DNA from: Enhydrobacter sp.
GTDB taxonomy: Bacteria > Pseudomonadota > Alphaproteobacteria > Reyranellales > Reyranellaceae
Direction of reading: 5' to 3'
NCBI GenBank assembly: GCA_025808875.1
Contig: CP075528.1
Coordinates: 4,214,473 to 4,278,472, forward strand
Length of the DNA: 64,000 nt
The notes under the pieces are model-generated. The model was not told the DNA's origin and made no database searches. It saw nothing but the letters and a program-made list of their open reading frames with translations. Both the position numbers and the translations under genes were made by a program. Shown here piece after piece: positions 18,411 to 26,786 of the stretch. Position 1 is the stretch's first letter. Each line of letters starts with the position of its first letter.

Positions 18411-19322
18411 TTAGGAAAAGGCCTTGGCGACCTCGGCGAGCCGGTCCGCCTGAGCGGGCGACAAGGCCGTGACGCTGGCCAGGAAGTTGGGATGGCTGAG
18501 ACCGGAGCCGAGGTAGGTCCAGCGCATCGCCTGGTGCTGCACCTCGGCGAAGAGGCTCGCCTGGGCCGACGTCAGACGCAGTCCCGTGGCCCTCTGCAGG
18601 GCATCGAGGTCGAACGCCGCCTGCTGCTTGAACGCACCGTCGAACATGCCGCCGATCTCCAGGTAGCCGTCGACCGCCTTGTCGATTTCCGCCGGCGTGC
18701 AGGTGGCGGCAATCGCCTCGACCATCAGCGTATCGAGCTGGGCGTGCTGTGCCTCCTCCATCCAGTGATGGCGCAGCAGGCTTTTGAACTGCGGATCGAG
18801 CGCCTGATCGTCGCGGATGCTCTCGAGATAGTGGCGCTGTGTCATCCACTCGACCTGCAGGATCAACAAGGCCACCGACAGCGGATGGTGCGCCAGCACC
18901 GCCTTGCCCACGTCCTCTGCGGGTCCGATCATGTCGCAGGGCGTGCCGAAACCGCCCTCGAATTCGCGTTCGAAGGTGCGGAAGAGGTGGATGTGCTTGG
19001 CCTCCTCGCTGGCGAAGCCCAGCAACGCCCGAGTGCGCATGTCGTCCTGTGCCAACATCGGGCGGGCGTGGTCCAGCACGAAGGGCAGGATGAACTCCTC
19101 GACCAGACCGAACGTGTAGAGATATCCGTTGGCGCGGATGTGGTTGAGCGTGAGGCGGACGCGGGCATCGAGGAAGTCGAGGCCGTTCACGCGCGCCAGC
19201 GACTCCGGCATGAACGGCATCGAGAAGTCGAGCCTCAGATCGCCGCCGATGATGTCCTCGATGCGCCAGTTGACCTTCTGTGACGCCGTCAACGCCCTGG
19301 CGTAGGTGAAGCCGTGATTCAT
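18411..19322 (-). CDS. ferritin-like diiron protein (AurF/R2-type oxygenase candidate)
   Basis: A 303-residue helical protein with the ligand pattern of a carboxylate-bridged diiron centre. The pattern is E75/E76 (LVEEF), E106-E107-x2-H110 (SEEAKH), E158 (VEWM) and E189-E190-x2-H193 (MEEAQH), with H185/H186 nearby as a possible extra ligand like that of AurF. It has no signal peptide. Likely activity is O2 activation for hydroxylation, N-oxygenation or a radical role; the substrate is unknown. The ATG at 19322 is preferred over 19334 because GGAGG sits 6 bp upstream of it. It is the first gene of the diiron-globin-cyclase operon and diverges from a LysR regulator. Confidence 0.75.
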   Translation of the reverse strand: MNHGFTYARALTASQKVNWRIEDIIGGDLRLDFSMPFMPESLARVNGLDFLDARVRLTLNHIRANGYLYTFGLVEEFILPFVLDHARPMLAQDDMRTRALLGFASEEAKHIHLFRTFEREFEGGFGTPCDMIGPAEDVGKAVLAHHPLSVALLILQVEWMTQRHYLESIRDDQALDPQFKSLLRHHWMEEAQHAQLDTLMVEAIAATCTPAEIDKAVDGYLEIGGMFDGAFKQQAAFDLDALQRATGLRLTSAQASLFAEVQHQAMRWTYLGSGLSHPNFLASVTALSPAQADRLAEVAKAFS

Positions 19323-19405
19323 CTGAACCTCCATTGGTTGTCGAACGGGACGGAAACTGATCCGCCGCAGCCTTGCCCGGAACCCGGAAGCTTCGCGAAC
19401 CGGCT

Positions 19406-19419
19406 TTGCAGAACTGCAA
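19406..19419. promoter_or_regulatory. candidate LysR-type operator (perfect palindrome)
   Basis: TTGCAGAACTGCAA is a perfect 14-bp inverted repeat and contains the T-N11-A core of LysR-family binding sites. It lies in the 236-bp gap between the diiron operon start (19322) and the divergent LysR gene (19559), the usual place for such an operator. Regulation of both directions by this LysR protein is inferred. Confidence 0.6.
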
Positions 19420-19558
19420 GGCGCGGCGCGTTCTAGACGGCGCAGGTAAACGCTTCGTGTCGCCGCTGCGTCGTGACGTTTCGTCTGTTGCGCGAGCCTG
19501 CGACGAGTCGTCTCGATGGCCACAAGTCGAGGTGCTATGCTTGAAGTTCGGAGGCGGC

Positions 19559-20482
19559 GTGGACTGGGACGACCTGCGCTATTTTCTCAAGGTGGCTGAA
19601 ACCGGCGGCCTGTCGCCCGCCGCACGTTTTCTGCACGTCAACACCGCAACCGTGGGGCGCCACATCGAGGCGCTTGAACTGAGCCTCGGGCACAAGCTCT
19701 TCGAGCGCACACCGCATGGCTACCGCCTGACCGACGCGGGTCAACGGCTGCTCGATTGGTCAAGCAAGGTCGAAGCGGAGTTCAACGGCATTCAGGCGGC
19801 ATTCGCCGGCGCGCCGACGGAGGCCGCCGGTACCGTATCCGTGGCGACCACCGACTGGGTGGCCGCGGGCTTCCTGATCCCGACCCTTCAACAATTCCGG
19901 CGCAGATATCCCGGTATCGACCTGGTAATCGCCGGCAGCATGGACCCCGTGAACCTGTCGCGCCGCGAGGCCGAAGTGGCGCTGCGTCTCTTTCGCCCCG
20001 AACAAGGCAACCTGGTCGCCAAACGCGTTGGCGACATCGGCCACGCGCTCTACGCCTCGGCGGACTACGTCGCTCGATGCGGCAGGCCGGATCCGGCGCG
20101 CGGTTGTGAGGGCCACGATCTGGTCGACTGGCCGGCCGAGCTGGACGGCACGGCGGCGGTAGGCTGGCTACGCCGCCACGCCAGCAAGGCGCGACCGGTG
20201 CTCCGCGGCAATGCCACCATCCGCCTCCATGCCGTGTCCGCCGGCCTCGGCTTCTCACTGTTGGCCTGTATCGGTGCGCCCGAGGGACACGGTCTCGTGC
20301 GACTCGATGTCGAACCGGTTCCCCCCAGCCTCGGCTTGTGGCTGGTCTCACATGCCGAGCTTGCCCACGTGCCGCGCGTACGGGCGGTTCTCGACCACAT
20401 CACTGAGGCCGCGCGGGCGCACGCGGCGCTGTTGCGCGGCGAAGCCGACGCATCGTCGGCTACAGGGTATTCGACAAGCTGA
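19559..20482 (+). CDS. LysR family transcriptional regulator
   Basis: A 307-residue regulator with an N-terminal winged helix-turn-helix (about residues 2-60; WDDLRYFLKVAETGGLSPAA, then the recognition helix in VNTATVGRHIEALE). A periplasmic-binding-like effector domain spans about 88-295. The GTG at 19559 is chosen because GGAGG lies four bases upstream and LysR proteins typically begin a few residues before this helix. It is divergent from the diiron-globin-cyclase operon, which it probably controls. Its last 23 bp overlap the convergent FkbM gene. The ligand is unknown. Confidence 0.9.
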   Translation: MDWDDLRYFLKVAETGGLSPAARFLHVNTATVGRHIEALELSLGHKLFERTPHGYRLTDAGQRLLDWSSKVEAEFNGIQAAFAGAPTEAAGTVSVATTDWVAAGFLIPTLQQFRRRYPGIDLVIAGSMDPVNLSRREAEVALRLFRPEQGNLVAKRVGDIGHALYASADYVARCGRPDPARGCEGHDLVDWPAELDGTAAVGWLRRHASKARPVLRGNATIRLHAVSAGLGFSLLACIGAPEGHGLVRLDVEPVPPSLGLWLVSHAELAHVPRVRAVLDHITEAARAHAALLRGEADASSATGYSTS

Positions 20483-21287
20483 AGACGTTCTTGCCGCGAT
20501 GGAGGAAATCGCGGTCGCGCTTGCCCATTTCGCGCAGGAAATTCCGGGCATTGGCGGTTCGGGGCAGCATCCCGTCGTGCAGTTCGACGATCAGAAGTGG
20601 AAAGGCGTCGATCCACTCGGTGTTGGCGGCGAACAAATTGTCCTGGGAGCCCTCGATGACGATTTTCACGATGAACGGCCGGGCACCCCTGCGGCGCTCA
20701 TCGTCGAGCAGCGTGTTGATCGACCAGATCCTGAGCTCGCCTCCGGCCGCGGCGCTTACGCGATGGGCGAAACTCCGATGCTGTCGCTCCAGGCGTCCCG
20801 TTCCGTCGGCATTGCCGACCGCCGCATGCAGGATGGTGATCCTGTCCTCGTCGTTGACACGGCGCGCCAGCGCGACGTTGTCCTCGTCCGGCTCGATGGC
20901 CACGATGCGCGCCTGCGGATAGGTTTCGGCGAAGTACCTGGTGGCGATCCCGCAATGGGCCCCGCAGTCGAGGATGAGGGGCATCACGTTCTGCGCGATC
21001 ATGGCGCGGTAACGCGCCTCGATCTCGTCGTACCGCGCGAGCGATTCGAGCCCGTACTCGTTCCTGTCGAAGATCAGGCCGATGAGGTTGAGATCAACCG
21101 AGTCCCGCGCTTTCAGCGAGAAGAAGCGGCCGTTCCTTCGATCATAGATCACCTGGCGCGAGATCAATGGTGGAGAGACGCGCCAGAATCGCGGCGCCCG
21201 TCCGCGCAGGGCATTGGCGACCCCCAGCACCCAACGGCCGAGCCAGCGCGCCAGCGCCCACACTCCTTGCCGGACAGGCAGCTTCAC
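20460..21287 (-). CDS. FkbM family SAM-dependent methyltransferase
   Basis: A 275-residue protein with the SAM-binding motif I in LDCGAHCGIATRYFAE, the acidic motif II in IVAIEPDEDN, and the FkbM-domain pattern SINTLLDD...FIVKIVIEGSQ. FkbM enzymes O-methylate sugars, polyketides or other small molecules, and the target here is unknown. It starts 19 bp after the homospermidine synthase stop and is probably the third gene of the polyamine operon. The 3' end overlaps the convergent LysR gene by 23 bp. Confidence 0.8.
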   Translation of the reverse strand: MKLPVRQGVWALARWLGRWVLGVANALRGRAPRFWRVSPPLISRQVIYDRRNGRFFSLKARDSVDLNLIGLIFDRNEYGLESLARYDEIEARYRAMIAQNVMPLILDCGAHCGIATRYFAETYPQARIVAIEPDEDNVALARRVNDEDRITILHAAVGNADGTGRLERQHRSFAHRVSAAAGGELRIWSINTLLDDERRRGARPFIVKIVIEGSQDNLFAANTEWIDAFPLLIVELHDGMLPRTANARNFLREMGKRDRDFLHRGKNVFSLSNTL

Positions 21288-21306
21288 CCGGATCTCCGGC
21301 CACCCA

Positions 21307-22740
21307 TCACGTCACACGGAAGTTTCGGAACTGCCACGGATCGTCGGCGTCGATGTCTTCGGGAAACAGCACGCCGCGGTCGCGCAAGGGTGTCCAGTCG
21401 CTGTACTTGCCGACGACCGGCCCGAGATAGGGCATGCAGATCTCGAGGTTGCGCCTGAAGTCGATTTCGTCGGCTTCGACGATGCCGCGGTCCGGATTTT
21501 CCAGAGCCCATACGATGCCCGACAGGACCGGTGCGCAGACCTGGATCGATGTCGCGTTGTTGTAAGGCGTCAGCCGGCGGGTCTCGTGGATATCGAGCTG
21601 GCTGCCGTACCAGTAGGCGCCCTTCTTGTGCCCCATCAGCAATACGCCGAGCTCGTCGCGCCCCGAGCTGATCTCATCGACGATCAAGCGCTGGCGTTTC
21701 TGCTGGACGAGGTTCTTTCCGGCGATCTCGTGCATCGACATGATCGCCTGGTCGCATGGATGATAGGCGTAGTGCACCGTCGGTCGATAGGTCACCTTCG
21801 AGCCTTCGCGCAGGGTGAAGTAGTCTGCGATCGAGATCGATTCGTTGTGGGTGACGATGAATCCATGGAACGGTCCCTCGAGCGGCGTCCAGGTGCGCAC
21901 GCGCGTAAGCAGGCCCGGCCGGTTCAGATAGATCGCCGCCCCGCAGCCGAATCTGTGGCGCGCACCATCGTGCGGCAGCGCCTTCTCGTGCGTGCCCCAG
22001 CCCATCTCGGCCGGCTGGCAGCCTTCCGAGACGAAGCCGTCGATCGACCAGGTGTTGACGAACTCGCCGACCCGCTTGGGCTCGTCTGAGACCTGGGTGT
22101 CGCGCTCGGCGATGTGCACGACCTTGATGCCGAGCCGCTGTGCCAGTCGCGCCCAACCCTCGCGCGTGGTCGGCACCGCCGTCTTGACGCCGGTGTCCCT
22201 GGCGACATTGACCAACGCCTGCTTGACGAAGTGAGAGACCAGGCCGGGATTGGCGCCGTGGGCGATCACGGCCGTCGGCCCGCCGCGATATCTGGGCACG
22301 AGCTTCAGCATCGCCTCGCGCAGCGCGTAGTTGGAGCGCAGCGACACGGACAGGTTTGGATCGGTGTAGCCGCCCGGCCACGGCTCGATGCAGGTGTCGA
22401 TGTAGAAGGCGCCGTGCTCCTGGCAGAGCTCGACCAGCGACGTCGAAGCCACCTCGACCGAGAGGTTGACCAGGAAATCGCCCTTGCGGAGCCGCCGCGC
22501 AAGCATCTCGCGGTAGTTGCCGCGTGTCAGACGCTTCTTGATGAACTCGACACCGTAGCGCTTGATCTCTGGCAGACCGCCACGATCATCCTCGGCAATG
22601 ACGGTGATCTGGCTGGGCTTGATGCCGATATGGCGCAGGATCAGGGGCAACACACCATGGCCGATCGAGCCGAAGCCGATCATCAGCATGCGGCCCTCGA
22701 ACTTGAGGTACTTCCTGTTGCGCAGAGCTCTCTTCGCCAT
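21307..22740 (-). CDS. hss: homospermidine synthase
   Basis: A 477-residue NAD-dependent enzyme that makes sym-homospermidine from putrescine (two molecules, or with spermidine). The Rossmann start is MLMIGFGSIGHGVLPLI. Conserved segments include DTCIEPWPGGYTDP, AHGANPGLVSHFVKQAL and the histidine-rich HYAYHPCDQAIMS, all typical of bacterial Hss. The size matches the family (about 475). The ATG at 22740 is preferred to an in-frame upstream start (22800) that would begin inside the hairpin downstream of odc. It follows ornithine decarboxylase, which supplies its putrescine. Confidence 0.92.
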   Translation of the reverse strand: MAKRALRNRKYLKFEGRMLMIGFGSIGHGVLPLILRHIGIKPSQITVIAEDDRGGLPEIKRYGVEFIKKRLTRGNYREMLARRLRKGDFLVNLSVEVASTSLVELCQEHGAFYIDTCIEPWPGGYTDPNLSVSLRSNYALREAMLKLVPRYRGGPTAVIAHGANPGLVSHFVKQALVNVARDTGVKTAVPTTREGWARLAQRLGIKVVHIAERDTQVSDEPKRVGEFVNTWSIDGFVSEGCQPAEMGWGTHEKALPHDGARHRFGCGAAIYLNRPGLLTRVRTWTPLEGPFHGFIVTHNESISIADYFTLREGSKVTYRPTVHYAYHPCDQAIMSMHEIAGKNLVQQKRQRLIVDEISSGRDELGVLLMGHKKGAYWYGSQLDIHETRRLTPYNNATSIQVCAPVLSGIVWALENPDRGIVEADEIDFRRNLEICMPYLGPVVGKYSDWTPLRDRGVLFPEDIDADDPWQFRNFRVT

Positions 22741-22782
22741 TCCAGCGCCCCTGTTCTTCGTTGATGAAAGGTCGATAAATGG

Positions 22783-22810
22783 CGACGGGGCCTTTCTCAA
22801 GGCCCCGTCG
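22783..22810 (-). terminator. 10-bp hairpin between odc and hss
   Basis: Perfect inverted repeat CGACGGGGCC / GGCCCCGTCG with an 8-nt loop, in the 94-bp gap between the ornithine decarboxylase stop and the homospermidine synthase start. The following minus-strand bases (CCATTTATC) have only a weak T run. It is therefore either a leaky terminator or a stability/attenuation element that sets the odc:hss ratio. Confidence 0.6.
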
Positions 22811-22834
22811 TTCCATATGCCCAGGCAACGCGAC

Positions 22835-23965
22835 TCAGATACAGACCGCCTTGAGCGGCGCGAAGCCGTTGAAGGCGACCGACGAGTAGGTCGTCGTATA
22901 GGCGCCGGTCGACAGGATCTCGACCTTGTCGCCGGGCTTGAGCGACAGCGGCAGCTTATACTCGGTCTTCTCGTAAAGGATGTCGGCAGAGTCGCAGGTC
23001 GGGCCGGCCAGCACCACCGGGCCGACGCGCGTGCCGTCGCGTGCCGTGCGCAGCCGGTACTTGATGCTCTCGTCCATGGTCTCGGCGAGGCCCGAGAACT
23101 TGCCGATGTCGAGGTAGACCCAGCGCTTGCGGTCGTTGGCTGCCTTGCGGCTGACCAGCACGACCTCGGACTGGATCACGCCCGCGTCGCCCACCATGGA
23201 GCGACCCGGCTCGATGATGACCTCGGGCATGCGGTTGCCGAAATGACGGACCAGCGCACGTCCCACCGCCTCGCAGTAGGCCTCGATGCTCGAGACCTCG
23301 GCGCGATAGCGAGCCGGGAAGCCGCCGCCCAGATTGACCATGCGCAGGTCGACGCCTTCCTCGGCGAGCGCGAAGAACATCTGCGAGACCTGGCCCAGCG
23401 CCTTGTCCCACTGCTCGAGGTCGGTCTGCTGGCTGCCGACATGGAAGGAGATGCCGTAGGCGTCGAGGCCCCAATCCTTGGCCTTGCGCAGCAGGTCCTT
23501 CGCCATCTCCGGCGCGCAGCCGAACTTCTTGCTGAGCGGCCACTCGGCGCCGCCGCAATCGACCAGCACACGGCAGAACACACGGCTGCCCGGCGCGACA
23601 CGGGCGAGCTTCTGCAGCTCCGCCTCGCTGTCGAAGGCGAACAGGCGTACGCCCTGCTGATAGGCCCAGGCGATGTCCTTTTCCTTCTTGATGGTGTTGC
23701 CGAAGGAGATGCGGTCCATCGACACGCCCGTCGCCTGGACGAGCTCGATCTCGCCGCGGCTCGCGGTGTCGAACTTCGAGCCGAGGCCCGACAGCCGCGA
23801 CAGGATCTGGGCGGCCGGATTGGCCTTGACGGCGTAGAAGATGTGGGCCGCAGGCAGGAGTTCGCGCATGCGCCGGTAGTTGTGCTCGACCACGTCCAGG
23901 TCGATCACCAGGCATGGCGTCTCGAGCTGCTGCTCTCGGAGATAACGGAAAATACGCTCGGTCAT
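22835..23965 (-). CDS. ornithine decarboxylase (PLP fold type III)
   Basis: A 376-residue alanine-racemase-fold decarboxylase that converts ornithine to putrescine. The PLP lysine is K47 in FYAVKANP. Other landmarks are H175 in SFHVGSQ, the phosphate-binding GGGF (213-216), EPGR (252-255), and the catalytic C324-D325 in GPTCDSAD contributed across the dimer. The PTCDS motif is typical of ornithine or lysine/ornithine decarboxylases rather than DapF-type enzymes, so some lysine activity is possible. A long leader precedes it and homospermidine synthase follows. Confidence 0.92.
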   Translation of the reverse strand: MTERIFRYLREQQLETPCLVIDLDVVEHNYRRMRELLPAAHIFYAVKANPAAQILSRLSGLGSKFDTASRGEIELVQATGVSMDRISFGNTIKKEKDIAWAYQQGVRLFAFDSEAELQKLARVAPGSRVFCRVLVDCGGAEWPLSKKFGCAPEMAKDLLRKAKDWGLDAYGISFHVGSQQTDLEQWDKALGQVSQMFFALAEEGVDLRMVNLGGGFPARYRAEVSSIEAYCEAVGRALVRHFGNRMPEVIIEPGRSMVGDAGVIQSEVVLVSRKAANDRKRWVYLDIGKFSGLAETMDESIKYRLRTARDGTRVGPVVLAGPTCDSADILYEKTEYKLPLSLKPGDKVEILSTGAYTTTYSSVAFNGFAPLKAVCI

Positions 23966-24385
23966 CGCTGGGGGGATCCCCGTCTTACGCTGATTGTTCG
24001 AAAGAGTGAGTAACGTGACGACGGTGCCGGCTGGTTGGAACCAGGGCGGCAGCGTGCGTCAGCCGATACTCGACGGAGACAAGGTCCGCTCGGGCGGACA
24101 GTCGAACGAAGCGGCCCGGTCCAAACGCACCGGGCAAACGACACGATAGCGGGGAACACGCCCCGCGCGGCAAGCAACCATGTCAGAAGCTCCTTCCCGG
24201 ACCCGGCTTCGCGCCGGCACTGCCAAAAAGGACGCTTTCCGTCGTTGCGTAACCACTATGGGCCAGCGGCACGTGCGTGGGCGTCTTGAATCGGTATCTA
24301 CAACTAATGCGCCCCGATACAAGAAGATTCTGCGCTGTCGGCAAAATTTCCGGGGGACTTGTGTTGCGTGGAACACACGGCGCGC
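23966..24385 (-). promoter_or_regulatory. 420-nt gene-free leader region upstream of ornithine decarboxylase
   Basis: The gap between the odc start and the MFS gene (both minus strand) has no convincing ORF. It contains at least two stem-loops. One is GTCCGC/GCGGAC with a 4-base loop at 24084-24099, and the other is CTGGT/ACCAG at 24031-24044, about 70 nt before the odc ATG. Alphaproteobacterial ornithine decarboxylase genes are known to carry a structured speF leader RNA, so this is a candidate location. I could not fit the full speF consensus by eye, so the call is positional plus the hairpins. Confidence 0.4.
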
Positions 24386-25633
24386 TCATGCGCGTGGCGT
24401 CGTCGCGCCGGGCAGCCGGATCGAGGCGGCGAGGATGGTGAGCGGCACGAGCGCGACCGACGAGGCGATCAACGCCGCCTGCACGCTCCAGAAGTTGGCG
24501 ATCTTTCCCCACAGGAGCGATCCCACCACCATGGCACCGAAAAACACCATCTGGTGTACCGCCATGCCACGAGCCCGCATGAAGTTGGGTAGCGCCATCT
24601 GGACAGCCGCGCCATTGTTGGCAATGACGGTGATCCAGCAGGCGCCCTCGATGATCACGACGCCACCGACGACAACCGGTGTCATGACGAGCGCCGCGAC
24701 GAGCAGACCGGCGGCGCTGATGCCCATCGCCCAGATGTTGGCGCGATCCGGCCCCAATAGCCGGTTCACCGGCGACATGGCGATGGCGCCGCCGACGGCG
24801 CCGGCACCGAACGCAGCGTAGAGAATGCCGAACGACAGCTCATCGAGGCCGAGCTCGAAGCGGCCGATCACCGGCAGCAGGGTGCCGAGCGAGATGCCGG
24901 GGACGAAGAAGCAGAGACCACGGGCGAACACCGCCTTGAGTTCGGCCGATTGGCGCACGAAGCCGATGCCGCTGCGCGCGGCCTCGACGAAGCCTTCGCG
25001 GCGCTGCGCCGCTCTGGCCTCGGGCGGCCGCCGCCAGCGGCGCATCGCCAGGATGACGCCGACATAGGTCAAGGCGTTGATGGCAAAGAGCAGGAAAACG
25101 CCCACGAGGCCGAGCACGATCTGGCCGATCACCGGTCCGACCGTCCGGGCGAGATTGAAGCCGGCCGAGTTCAGGGCGATGGCCGGGCGCAAATGGGCGC
25201 CGGACACGATCTCCGGAACCACGGCGTGCCAGGCCGGCGCGTTCATGGCGTTGCCTATGCCCATGCAGAAGGCGAGCGCCAGCAGGCTCCAATGGTCGAG
25301 CCAGCCGAAAAAGGCGAAGGCCGCGAGGGTGGCGGCCACGGCCATCATCCAGAACTGGCAGCCGATGATGTAGCGGCGGCGGTCGAAGCGGTCGGCCAGG
25401 ATGCCGGCGGGAAAGCAGAACAGGAACATCGGCAGCGTTCCCGCGGCCGCCAGCAAGGCGACGAAGATCGGCTCGGAGGTCAGGCTGGTCATCTCCCAGG
25501 CCGCTCCCGTCGACTGCATCCAGCCGCCGACATTCGACAGCAGGTTGGCGATCCAGAGACCGAGGAAAGCGCGATTGGCGAGCGGCGCGAAGGCCGAGGG
25601 ATGACGGGTGGTGCCGGAGGGTGGCGGCGTCAC
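24386..25633 (-). CDS. MFS transporter (EntS-like, MFS_3 type), last gene of ceramide operon
   Basis: A 415-residue inner-membrane protein with about twelve hydrophobic helices. The opening FLGLWIANLLSNVGGWMQ and the loop GILADRFDRRRY are typical of the enterobactin-exporter-like MFS branch. Its GTG start overlaps the ceramide-synthase-like gene stop (GTGA at 25633-25630), so the two are translationally coupled. The cargo is unknown. As the last gene of a lipid-synthesis operon it could move a sphingolipid precursor, a headgroup or a lysolipid, which is inference only. Confidence 0.82.
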   Translation of the reverse strand: MTPPPSGTTRHPSAFAPLANRAFLGLWIANLLSNVGGWMQSTGAAWEMTSLTSEPIFVALLAAAGTLPMFLFCFPAGILADRFDRRRYIIGCQFWMMAVAATLAAFAFFGWLDHWSLLALAFCMGIGNAMNAPAWHAVVPEIVSGAHLRPAIALNSAGFNLARTVGPVIGQIVLGLVGVFLLFAINALTYVGVILAMRRWRRPPEARAAQRREGFVEAARSGIGFVRQSAELKAVFARGLCFFVPGISLGTLLPVIGRFELGLDELSFGILYAAFGAGAVGGAIAMSPVNRLLGPDRANIWAMGISAAGLLVAALVMTPVVVGGVVIIEGACWITVIANNGAAVQMALPNFMRARGMAVHQMVFFGAMVVGSLLWGKIANFWSVQAALIASSVALVPLTILAASIRLPGATTPRA

Positions 25634-26778
25634 ACCAACGCCTTCTGATAGATGCGATGGGTCTTGTAGTGGACCCCGCCGACCGAGCGGATGATGTTGT
25701 TGGTGGCCTTGTTGTCCTCGAGGATCCAGCCCAGTTCCGCGGTCTTCTTGCCGAGCCGCTTGCCGTTCTGCCGGAGCTGGTCGATGGCCATCATGGCCAG
25801 CCCCGCTCCCATGAGCGGATGGTTGCGGAACTTCTTCTTCACGCCCATCAGCGGCACCCGCGTGCTGCCGACGCCTGCGATCTTGAGCCGCCACACCAGC
25901 TTCAGCAGGCTGAGCGGTCCCAGCCGGCCGTTGAAATCCTCGATCGCCTCGTTGATGTTGGTGAGCGCCACGATGAAGGCGACCGCCTCGTCGTCGACCT
26001 CCACGATCACCGCCAGATCCGGCACAATGACCGGCCCGAAGGCCTTGGCGGCATGGTCGATCTCGGCCTGGGTGAAGGGCACGAACCCCCAATTGTCGCT
26101 CCAGGCGTCGTTGAAGACGTTGACGATGGTGCGCACCTCGGCGTCGAACACCTTCATGTTGGCGGTGCGCACCTTGACCCTCCCGGCCATGCCGGCGCGC
26201 GCCATCAGCTTGGCGCCGATCGTCTCGGGAGCGTTCTGGACGTCGTAGTCGTAGGCGAAGACATCCTTGATCTTGGCGTAGCCGCAGGCCTCGACCCGCG
26301 GCCCGGCATAGGGCGGGTCGTAGGGCACGAGCAGCATCGGACGGCTGTCGAAGCCCCACACCATCAACCCGACCTCTTCGTTGACGGAGAGGTTGAAGGG
26401 CCCGGTGACCCGCTTCATCCCCTTGTACCTCAGCCATTTCTCCGCCGCTTCGAACAGGGCGGCGAAGATCTCGGGATCGTCCTCGGCGGCGACGCAACCG
26501 AAATGCCCGGTGTCGTCGGCATAGCGCTCGAGATAGGCGCGATCGACCTGCGCGGAGATGCGGCCGACCACACGGCCGGCGCGGCGCGCGAGGAAGAACT
26601 GTACCTCGACGTGCTTGAAGAGCGGGTTTTTCTTGGGCGAGAAGGCTTCCTGCCGCTCGACGTCGAGATGCGCGGTGTAGCCCTTGTGGCCGCCATAGAG
26701 CCGCTTGGGCAGGTCGATGAAGGCCTTGAGGTCGGACTTGCCGTCGACCGGGGTGACCGCGATGTCGGAAGAAGCCAT
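25630..26778 (-). CDS. GNAT-fold acyltransferase, candidate bacterial ceramide synthase (bCerS-like)
   Basis: A 382-residue protein without signal peptide or membrane helices. It belongs to the large alphaproteobacterial GNAT-like family often mislabelled as a dATP pyrophosphohydrolase. Visible landmarks are FIDLPKRLYGG near the start, RVTGPFNLSVNEEVGLMVWG, FNDAWSDNWGFVPFT and the closing LEDNKATNNIIRSVGG (the GNAT C-terminal helix region). In Caulobacter the ceramide synthase that N-acylates sphinganine is a GNAT-type enzyme encoded in the same neighbourhood as spt. Here the gene is in one operon with spt, acp and the acyl-AMP ligase, so the same role is inferred. Direct homology to the characterised protein was not computed. 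Confidence 0.65.
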   Translation of the reverse strand: MASSDIAVTPVDGKSDLKAFIDLPKRLYGGHKGYTAHLDVERQEAFSPKKNPLFKHVEVQFFLARRAGRVVGRISAQVDRAYLERYADDTGHFGCVAAEDDPEIFAALFEAAEKWLRYKGMKRVTGPFNLSVNEEVGLMVWGFDSRPMLLVPYDPPYAGPRVEACGYAKIKDVFAYDYDVQNAPETIGAKLMARAGMAGRVKVRTANMKVFDAEVRTIVNVFNDAWSDNWGFVPFTQAEIDHAAKAFGPVIVPDLAVIVEVDDEAVAFIVALTNINEAIEDFNGRLGPLSLLKLVWRLKIAGVGSTRVPLMGVKKKFRNHPLMGAGLAMMAIDQLRQNGKRLGKKTAELGWILEDNKATNNIIRSVGGVHYKTHRIYQKALV

Positions 26779-26786
26779 GAAGACGG

